NCBI GenBank assembly: GCA_964426605.1
Contig: CAYRQK010000001.1
Span: 496,001-560,000, forward strand
DNA from: JAGQNT01 sp964426605
GTDB lineage: Bacteria > Patescibacteriota > Saccharimonadia > Saccharimonadales > UBA4665
Reading direction: 5' to 3'
Length of the DNA stretch: 64,000 nt
Every line of letters begins with the position of its first letter. Position 1 is the first letter of the stretch. Positions 58,258 through 64,000 of the stretch are shown here, one piece after another. Made by a program: the position numbers and the translations under genes. The notes under the pieces are model-generated. The model searched no databases and was not told the origin of the DNA. It worked only from the letters and a program-made list of their open reading frames with translations.

Positions 58258-60036
58258 CTACGTACCACTCTTGGGTGACACGTAGGAGTTATCGATGAGT
58301 AAGTGAGCAATATTGGCAAATACCGGCTGGGCAGCCGCTGTGCCAGCGTACGCACCGGCATTAACCTTGGGCTTCACTACAAACACCACAATCACATACT
58401 GCACCTTGTCTCCACCCACAAAGCCGACATACGTACCGTTATAATTTGTCGGATCGTAACCACCGCTGGGCAACGCAATCTGAGCGGTGCCCGTCTTGCC
58501 ACCAACAATGTATTTATTCTGGTCAAATTTACGATCAAAGCGGTGATTATTCACCACGTTTTGCATCAGCGGCACCAGTGCCTGCCCCACCGCCGGCGAG
58601 ACAACATCACGCTTCTTAACAACAATGGGCGTCTTCTTGGTAGTACCATCTGGAGTCGTCGTCGACTCCACGAGGTGTGGCTGGTAATACGTGCCGCCGT
58701 TCAGTACGGCCGACAACGCCCCTGCCACCTGCACCGAGGTTGCCGTCATAGCCTGGCCAAAGGCAGTATTGGCATACGTCAGGTCGATGGCAGCCCCATT
58801 GTCTTTCGGGCTCGGTACGTAACCTGGTGATTCATACCCCTGCTCGATGCCAGTCTTTTGACCAAACATATAGTGCTGGGTCATGTAATTGTGCCACGCC
58901 GTGCGAGCCTGAGTGTCGATCTGGCCGCCGCCCATTTGCATCAACATCCATATTGCGCCGGTGTTCAGTGACAGGTTGAGGATGCTCGCAATGTCTTGTT
59001 GGCGCGCACCACCATCCTCCTCGATGTTGGTGATCGTGTATCCGTCAATCGTCCAGCGAGCCGGGTCAAAGTAGGAAGTATCGGGCTTAATAACGCCTTG
59101 GTCGAGCGCTGCAGACGCCGTGAGGGTCTTCATGACCGAACCAATTTCAATGGGTTCACTCACCGTATCATTATTAAATACACTCGGATCGCTAACATCG
59201 CCATAGTGCGCCGGATCATATGTCGGATAATTAGCCATGGCTTTGATAGCTCCATTGTTGGGGTTCATGACAACTGCACTCACCGATTGTGCCTGGTCGT
59301 CACTCTGCGCTTGCTTCAGGATATCTTCAACCTGCTTTTGTATGGGCAGGTCGATAGTCAACCCAATATTATCGCCGTCAGTGGCGGGCCTGGAAATATT
59401 ACCGCTACTGGCCGCCAGCGGTACGCCGCGCACGTCGGTAATAGCCTTGAGCTCACCTGGCGAGCCGGCCAACTCCTTGTTAAGGGCCTGCTCGATGCCG
59501 TACGTACCCTTGCCGTCATTACTCACAAAACCCAACAGCTGCGAGGCCAACTCACCTTGCGGATACACCCGATAACTCTGCGCCTGAACCCCCAACCCAG
59601 GATACTCATAGCCCATTAACTTCTGTTTTTGAGTCTTATTGATCTGTTTAGCAATGCTCACATAACGAGTCTTAGGTCGTTTGAGTTTCTCAACGTAGTC
59701 GCTCGAGTTGCCGCCCAGTACCGATGCCAAGCTATCGGCCACTTTGTCTGGGTGTTTAATAAATGTCGGGTCAGCATACAACGTATACAGAGTCTGATTG
59801 AGGACTAATGGCGTCATACCATCACCTTCGTGAGCCGTAATAATACCTCGCGAGGCCGGAACTTGGTATTGCTTAAGTTGGTCGCTCAGCGCTGCGTTTT
59901 TGTAGTGTTCGTGACGGATAACCTGTACATAGAACAGTCGTACACCAAATACGACCACAACACACAAAAGTAGCCCGTACATAAGTCGGACGCGACGTAG
60001 TTGCTGTAAATTTGAGCTATGCGAATCGATAGCCAT
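58258..60036 (-). CDS. ftsI: Division transpeptidase FtsI / PBP2-class penicillin-binding protein
   Basis: 592 aa. One membrane helix (about 18-38), pedestal domain, then the transpeptidase with Ser300-x-x-Lys303 (IGSVMKTLT), Ser356-x-Asn358 (LSLNTG) and GGKTGTAQ near the C-terminus. It cross-links peptidoglycan at the septum. The start lies 107 bp after the ftsL-like gene stop. Active-site motifs are all intact. Confidence 0.95.
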   Translation of the reverse strand: MAIDSHSSNLQQLRRVRLMYGLLLCVVVVFGVRLFYVQVIRHEHYKNAALSDQLKQYQVPASRGIITAHEGDGMTPLVLNQTLYTLYADPTFIKHPDKVADSLASVLGGNSSDYVEKLKRPKTRYVSIAKQINKTQKQKLMGYEYPGLGVQAQSYRVYPQGELASQLLGFVSNDGKGTYGIEQALNKELAGSPGELKAITDVRGVPLAASSGNISRPATDGDNIGLTIDLPIQKQVEDILKQAQSDDQAQSVSAVVMNPNNGAIKAMANYPTYDPAHYGDVSDPSVFNNDTVSEPIEIGSVMKTLTASAALDQGVIKPDTSYFDPARWTIDGYTITNIEEDGGARQQDIASILNLSLNTGAIWMLMQMGGGQIDTQARTAWHNYMTQHYMFGQKTGIEQGYESPGYVPSPKDNGAAIDLTYANTAFGQAMTATSVQVAGALSAVLNGGTYYQPHLVESTTTPDGTTKKTPIVVKKRDVVSPAVGQALVPLMQNVVNNHRFDRKFDQNKYIVGGKTGTAQIALPSGGYDPTNYNGTYVGFVGGDKVQYVIVVFVVKPKVNAGAYAGTAAAQPVFANIAHLLIDNSYVSPKSGT

Positions 60037-60143
60037 ACCTCATTCTATTATAGCGTAGGGCGGCGGAAATAAAAACGAACCTACCTACCATCACCGAGCG
60101 CCACTCGCCTGACAGTTGATAGCACTATCATAACTAACCGCCA

Positions 60144-60488
60144 CTAGTTAATGGTATCGTTCGGGCTAACTGGCACCATAGCAGTAGCGACCTGGCTGTT
60201 CTTAACCCGATCAAGTGACTGCAAACGAGCCGAGGCAACCTCGAGATCATCGTGCTTGCTCGTCAACTGTGATTGCTTCACTTTCAGATCGTTAATACTG
60301 TAGCCGTAGGCATTTGTCTTGGTCACTTGCGTGAGATACAACAGGCCCAGTAAACAGGCCAGCACGATGAGAATAACGGTGTTGCTGATCGGTCCAAGCG
60401 TTCGCTCGGTCGTCTTAAAGCTCACTGCATTACGATGACGAGAAGTGTATTGCTGTCGGCTCATAGCTAATGAACTAGAATACGTCAT
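60144..60488 (-). CDS. FtsL-like divisome protein
   Basis: 114 aa from ATG 60488. A basic N-terminus, one membrane helix (SNTVILIVLACLLGLLYLT) and a short coiled coil (INDLKVKQSQLTSKHDDLEV). FtsL identity is inferred from size, topology and its place between rsmH and ftsI. The leader is A-rich (ACCAAAACAAAAA) without a clear ribosome site. Confidence 0.7.
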   Translation of the reverse strand: MTYSSSLAMSRQQYTSRHRNAVSFKTTERTLGPISNTVILIVLACLLGLLYLTQVTKTNAYGYSINDLKVKQSQLTSKHDDLEVASARLQSLDRVKNSQVATAMVPVSPNDTIN

Positions 60489-60518
60489 GAATATTTCTTT
60501 CTTTGTTTTTGTTTTGGT

Positions 60519-60551
60519 GTGGGAGCACCCCCTGAAAAGGGGCGCTCCCAC
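60519..60551. terminator. Hairpin between rsmH and the ftsL-like gene
   Basis: GTGGGAGC (60519-60526) pairs with GCTCCCAC (60544-60551), extended by CCCC/GGGG around a TGAAAA loop. On the - strand it is followed by A-rich, not T-rich, sequence, so it may be an RNA-processing or leader structure rather than a stop. Confidence 0.5.
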
Positions 60552-60597
60552 GGGCGCCTATGAGATTACCTTGACGACAATCTTATAGGCTCGGGAG

Positions 60598-61536
60598 CTA
60601 CTTTTTACCGGGATTGGCATGAGCATAGCTCCTTTCTTTTTTGTTGTTTATTTTCGCTGCGATTCGTAGTTTTGCACTACGAGCTCGCGGATTAAAAACT
60701 AATTCGGTGGGATTGGCCGTTATCGGCCGTTTGGTTATCGCGCGCAGTTCGGCATCATAGCGTTCACCAGCATGTTCAGCCAGAAAGCGCTTTACAATCC
60801 GGTCTTCTAGACTATGGAAACTTATAACTGCCAGTCGTCCACCTGGTGCCAACAGTTGTGCCCACAGGGGCAAACTACGCTCCAGCATAGCCAGCTCGTC
60901 ATTCACGGCAATCCGAATTGCCTGAAATGTCCGTGTCGCTGGATGCACGCGACTGTGCCCTGGCCACGCCCTGGCAACAATAGCCGCCAATTGCGTGGTC
61001 GTCGTGATCGACCGGTTACCAATGATCAGCCGAGCAATCTGCCCCGCCTTTGGCTCCTCGCCGTAATCACGGAGTATGTGTATCAGTTCTGACTCGCTCC
61101 AGGTATTTACAACCTCAGCTGCCGTCAGTGCCTGCGATGGATCCATACGCATGTCCAGCGGCCCTTCGGCTGCCAAACTGAATCCTCGACCCGCTTCGTT
61201 AAGGTGCGGTGACGATACGCCCAAATCCGCCAGTATCATATCGAATTGCAGACCTTCTTGCAGAAGCGCTTGGCTGGCACCCAGGAAATCCTGGTGCACT
61301 AGTCGTGCTTCGTTAAAGTGATCTTCGAGTACCCGTATCGCGTACTCATCACGGTCGACAAGTACTGCGCCCGCTTGGTCTGCGGTCTTCGCAATGATCG
61401 CCTTGGCATGACCACCATAGCCTGCCGTCAGGTCGAGATAACTCTCGCCCGCCTTCGGCTCCAAGCCCGCCACAACGTGGTCAAGCAGGACTGGAATATG
61501 GTGCTCGTATGATTGTGATGTTTTATTTTGGTGCAT
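60598..61536 (-). CDS. rsmH: 16S rRNA (cytosine1402-N4)-methyltransferase RsmH
   Basis: 312 aa. HIPVLLDHVVAGL, YLDLTAGYGGHAKAI (SAM loop), ADLGVSSPHLNEAGRGFSL, DMRMDPSQ and ISFHSLEDRIVKRF are diagnostic. It modifies the ribosomal P-site. Leader A-rich (CACCAAAACAAAAAGTGCACG) up to the ATG. Confidence 0.96.
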   Translation of the reverse strand: MHQNKTSQSYEHHIPVLLDHVVAGLEPKAGESYLDLTAGYGGHAKAIIAKTADQAGAVLVDRDEYAIRVLEDHFNEARLVHQDFLGASQALLQEGLQFDMILADLGVSSPHLNEAGRGFSLAAEGPLDMRMDPSQALTAAEVVNTWSESELIHILRDYGEEPKAGQIARLIIGNRSITTTTQLAAIVARAWPGHSRVHPATRTFQAIRIAVNDELAMLERSLPLWAQLLAPGGRLAVISFHSLEDRIVKRFLAEHAGERYDAELRAITKRPITANPTELVFNPRARSAKLRIAAKINNKKERSYAHANPGKK

Positions 61537-61933
61537 CGTGCACTTTTTGTTTTGGTGTTTGTTTTTTAGCCGGTACCTCTAGCTTATCCTAGAGTCTCGT
61601 ACTAGACAAGGTCACCTAACCAACAGTCAACTTTTTTTGTTTTTTGGTTGTTTTTGTTTTTGTGTCGACGAGACTTCATCGTAATTTACAATTTGGTCAA
61701 GTCGGTACCGAAGCGAACTTCGGTAAAAGTTTGAGAGACTTATGTGTGAGGTGGAGTTTTGGGAGGTGTTTTAAGTAAAGAACGAGGGTGTTTTTTGTAT
61801 GGTTCCCTAGGGGTTCATCCATATGTTGACTGTCGGATAGGTGAACTCGGGTGCTCTCCCCAGTTTTTACTGAGTTGAGGATGATTCTTCTATCCGTAAA
61901 TTGTTAAAGTACTGCTCGCAACGAACACGGACG
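61537..61933. other. Spacer between mraZ and rsmH
   Basis: 397 bp without a gene. It holds an 8-bp hairpin TACCGAAG-CGAA-CTTCGGTA (61706-61725) and T-rich runs on the plus strand, giving CAAAAACAACCAAAAAACAA-type A/C-rich RNA on the transcribed strand. No second promoter was clear. Confidence 0.5.
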
Positions 61934-62302
61934 CTACGCTTTGTCGGCAGCAATGAGTCGCCAGTAGCGGCCCACGCCTACCGCGACAATGTCGCGCCGT
62001 ATACCTGCATACTCCAATAGATGTTGCTCTAGAGTGATGCGGCCCTGTTTGCCGTCCAAGACGCCATCGAGCTTGCCCATCCGAAACTGTACGTTCAGAT
62101 CGGCAATCTTTTCATCTAAAATGTCGCCGTCTAACTTGGGTTCAACCAAGTTATCCCAGACATCTTTTGGATATAGATGCAGGTACTCGCCAAAGCCCCT
62201 GGTGATGACTACCCCGTTTGCGAACTTGCTTCGAAGCTCGGTCGGTATGGTTAACCGCCGCTTCTCATCAAGCTTGCGTTCGAAGTAATCTACTGTGGCC
62301 AT
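61934..62302 (-). CDS. mraZ: Transcriptional regulator MraZ
   Basis: 122 aa. Two SpoVT/AbrB-like halves: KLDEKRRLTIPTELRSKFAN and GKQGRITLEQHLLEYAGI, ending VAVGVGRYWRL. It binds TGGG-type repeats and controls the dcw operon, itself included. Shorter than E. coli MraZ (152 aa). First gene of the cluster. Confidence 0.95.
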   Translation of the reverse strand: MATVDYFERKLDEKRRLTIPTELRSKFANGVVITRGFGEYLHLYPKDVWDNLVEPKLDGDILDEKIADLNVQFRMGKLDGVLDGKQGRITLEQHLLEYAGIRRDIVAVGVGRYWRLIAADKA

Positions 62303-62371
62303 TGACGTCCCTTAAGTTGCTAGTGGTTTTTATTTTTCGGTAGGTAGGCTGGTTTTGGTCTACCTACGTGT

Positions 62372-62414
62372 ACCCACTGCCATGAATATACTACCCACAC
62401 TCACCCACTTGCAA
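62372..62414 (-). promoter_or_regulatory. MraZ operator boxes overlapping the dcw promoter
   Basis: On the - strand GTGGGT occurs at 62403-62408, 62393-62398 and 62372-62377, spaced 10 and 21 bp. The first two lie between TTGCAA (62409-62414) and TATATT (62385-62390; spacer 18), so bound MraZ would cover the promoter. Confidence 0.75.
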
Positions 62415-62428
62415 GCACTTTATACAAA

Positions 62429-62455
62429 ATAAGTGGTGTTTGTGACACCACTTAT
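62429..62455. terminator. Perfect 11-bp hairpin after the exported-protein gene
   Basis: ATAAGTGGTGT (62429-62439) and ACACCACTTAT (62445-62455), loop TTGTG. On the - strand it is followed by ATTTTG. It separates the upstream transcription unit from the mraZ promoter. Confidence 0.65.
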
Positions 62456-62541
62456 CCACAGTTTTTCAGATGAAGACCATAAAGCACCACATGTTGTGCT
62501 TGCCTGCCAACCCGTACCACCATTCTAAGATCCGGCGGGGG

Positions 62542-63096
62542 TTAGTTCGATTGGGGCAATTCGGCATTGAACGCGCCGATATTACCCTGGGTCGCTTCGG
62601 CCACCGGCACACCAGGATTACCATCAACCACAAATCCATGGTCCTCGATATGTACGCCAACACTACCCCTCTTTCCATAGTCAAATTCTTGCACCGCACC
62701 AGGCTGGTCGGTCAGCTGACCGAGGTTAACCCAAACAATATTATCGGTGTCGGCCACCTTTGCGGTCGAGTCTGGGTTATAAAATCCAACCCAGCCAGGC
62801 TTGTCCGCCGACTTTATGGGTACTTTAACAAGTACCTGCTTGCCTTCAGGTACCTTGTACACGATATTATTTTCGCCGGATGAACCATCGTTTTCCATGA
62901 TAGGAGTACTGCGCATATTAACCCCCGCATTCAGTAACATGAATTCGCTGTTCGCCTGAGTGACCTTAGCTACCTCAGCCCTCCGGTACGAATCATCGCC
63001 GCCCTTTTCATGAGCCAGTCCGGCTACACCCAGCGCAAACATGCCAATAACGGCCGCCGGGACACCTGCCCGCTTCATGAGTTTATTGTGGTTCAT
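62542..63096 (-). CDS. Small exported or membrane-anchored protein, SH3b-like
   Basis: 184 aa from ATG 63096, with GGAAGG upstream. A signal-type helix (KRAGVPAAVIGMFALGVAGLA) is followed by a charged region and a beta-rich part (LLNAGVNMRSTPIMEND and VPEGKQVLVKVPIKSADKPG), which resembles a bacterial SH3 domain (NxRSxP), then an acidic end. SH3b domains bind cell wall. Family assignment is tentative. Confidence 0.65.
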   Translation of the reverse strand: MNHNKLMKRAGVPAAVIGMFALGVAGLAHEKGGDDSYRRAEVAKVTQANSEFMLLNAGVNMRSTPIMENDGSSGENNIVYKVPEGKQVLVKVPIKSADKPGWVGFYNPDSTAKVADTDNIVWVNLGQLTDQPGAVQEFDYGKRGSVGVHIEDHGFVVDGNPGVPVAEATQGNIGAFNAELPQSN

Positions 63097-63115
63097 AGTA
63101 TATAATTCCTTCCGA

Positions 63116-63376
63116 TTAGAGGCCGCTACTACTCGGTAGGCGCAAGCCACCGTCGAAGTGCACCATGTGGCGGGTTGTTTCGTTCTCGCGCTCTGTTGCG
63201 GTCGAAAATTCCCTCGCCAGCCGAAGGCTCATAGGCAGCACGATTCGCTTGTCTTCGTGATCCTCAGCTTGTGTAGCTAGACCGCTCACATGAAAGGCGG
63301 TCGCCATCGCAATAGCGACCGCACCTATGCGGACCTGGTGGCTCCGTTGATATTTATTTTTTATATTTGTTTTCAT
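63116..63376 (-). CDS. Hypothetical small exported protein
   Basis: 86 aa from ATG 63376. MKTNIKNKYQRSHQVRIGAV starts a basic signal-like segment, then a weak hydrophobic stretch (AVAIAMATAFHVSGLA), then a charged tail. Its start codon lies in one arm of a palindrome (63376-63402). Co-transcribed with the SH3b-like gene 19 bp downstream. Confidence 0.55.
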   Translation of the reverse strand: MKTNIKNKYQRSHQVRIGAVAIAMATAFHVSGLATQAEDHEDKRIVLPMSLRLAREFSTATERENETTRHMVHFDGGLRLPSSSGL

Positions 63377-63432
63377 GTTTGTAATTTTTATGATTACAAA
63401 CATACTCTAGCAAAACTTTAGCGTTTTGTCAA
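63376..63432 (-). promoter_or_regulatory. Promoter plus palindromic operator
   Basis: On the - strand TTGACA (63427-63432), 17 bp, TAGAGT (63404-63409). Immediately downstream a 9-bp inverted repeat TGTTTGTAA/TTACAAACA (63376-63384/63394-63402) covers the transcription start and the start codon; repressor operator or start-site hairpin. Confidence 0.7.
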
Positions 63433-63451
63433 TGTTATGACATGAGAGTAG

Positions 63452-64000
63452 TTACGTCGCGAGGGTGTGTTGCAGATTGTGTACGAGTTTTGCACTAACC
63501 TCGGCACCAAGTGCCGCTTCAGTCGCCTCGACCCAGGCTCGTACCACTGGCTGAGTGCCTGATGGCAAGACAACCACCCGCCCGGCTCCCGCAAGACTCG
63601 CTTCGGCCTCGGCCTTGGCGGCCAGCAAACGCTCGTCGGTCTTAGCAATCTTGATGCCTGCAGGCAGTTGAACGGATTCCATGTGCTCTGGCCATAGCGG
63701 CAGCTCTTGGTGCATGTCACCAAGGGTCATATCCCGGCTCGTGGCCCAGCACGCCAACCAGGCAGCCATGCGCACGCCATCGCCGCTAGACAGCCAGTCT
63801 GTGTCAACCAGGTGACCACTGAACTCGCCACCGATATGCCACGGTTTGCCTTCCTGCTGTAACTGTAAAAGCCTCCGGGTAACGTGCACGTCGCCATTGG
63901 CGCAATATTCAAACTCAATACCATCCTGCTGGAGCCGAGTAACGAGTCCGCTATTGGTGTACTCGGTGCCGACAATACCTGGCTCATTATGAGCCATCGC
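63452..64000 (-). CDS. glmM: Phosphoglucosamine mutase-type enzyme, C-terminal part (partial)
   Basis: The visible 183 residues include the sugar-binding loop GGEFSGHLVDTDW, GDGVRMAAWL and the phosphate-binding loop VVLPSGTQPVVRAWVEA. These match the GlmM/phosphohexomutase family; PSGTQP replaces the usual PSGTEP. GlmM makes glucosamine-1-phosphate for peptidoglycan, which suits the dcw neighbourhood; a phosphomannomutase is the alternative. The N-terminus with the phosphoserine loop lies beyond the window. Confidence 0.8.
   Translation of the reverse strand, partial: AMAHNEPGIVGTEYTNSGLVTRLQQDGIEFEYCANGDVHVTRRLLQLQQEGKPWHIGGEFSGHLVDTDWLSSGDGVRMAAWLACWATSRDMTLGDMHQELPLWPEHMESVQLPAGIKIAKTDERLLAAKAEAEASLAGAGRVVVLPSGTQPVVRAWVEATEAALGAEVSAKLVHNLQHTLAT

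Noticed and set aside
62452..62460. DnaA box TTATCCACA
   Set aside because: It is a single copy overlapping the end of a terminator hairpin; chance is likely.

Overview
The window looks like chromosome of a Candidate Phyla Radiation bacterium, most likely a Saccharibacterium (TM7). This is inferred from gene content: a compact reversed dcw cluster (mraZ, rsmH, ftsL-like, ftsI, mraY, ftsW, murG, ftsQ) without mur ligases, a sortase, PEGA and DUF3048 surface proteins, many small membrane proteins, the standard code with TGA as stop, and large serine recombinases that end inside a tRNA gene. No rRNA is present to settle the taxonomy.

Layout. 1-21 kb is core-like and mostly on the + strand: three VOC-fold proteins, a Gam-like protein, a HAD phosphatase, tRNA-Leu, a sortase, a PEGA protein, a roughly 500-nt unassigned structured RNA locus (9.9-10.4 kb), gltX, a DUF3048 protein, a histidine kinase/receiver pair, an MMPL transporter, a umuD-like/umuC pair, a methyltransferase, rlmH and a free-standing RNA polymerase alpha-CTD protein. 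21.2-39.1 kb is an AT-richer mobile region made of stacked elements at the 3' end of tRNA-Glu(CTC). It holds two large serine recombinases (one frameshifted), a left flank of repeated attachment-like cores, two copies of a module (terminase-small-subunit-like protein plus a nearly identical 124-bp noncoding element), and cargo: a HEPN protein, a nuclease-like protein, hydrolases, a truncated AAA ATPase and a secreted CHAP/FG-GAP lytic-type protein. 39.2-52.9 kb returns to core genes on the + strand (histidine kinase, response regulator, RluB-type synthase, der, pth, dprA, topA, a sigma region 4/HARE-HTH protein). 52.9-53.8 kb is a noncoding strand-switch region with a 100-N assembly gap. 53.8-64 kb is the dcw cluster, two small exported proteins and the C-terminal part of a GlmM-type mutase, all on the - strand.

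How the genes work together. The dcw cluster is tightly overlapped and has predicted MraZ operator boxes in its promoter. The sortase and the secreted proteins fit a surface-active, host-attached life style. The mobile region looks like a phage-satellite-like or integrative-element hotspot: the recombinase reading frame runs through a terminator-type hairpin and then borrows its last residues from the target tRNA. Many genes have a -10 hexamer only 6-8 nt upstream of the start codon, which predicts leaderless mRNAs. All functional statements come from reading the sequence; no database search was possible.
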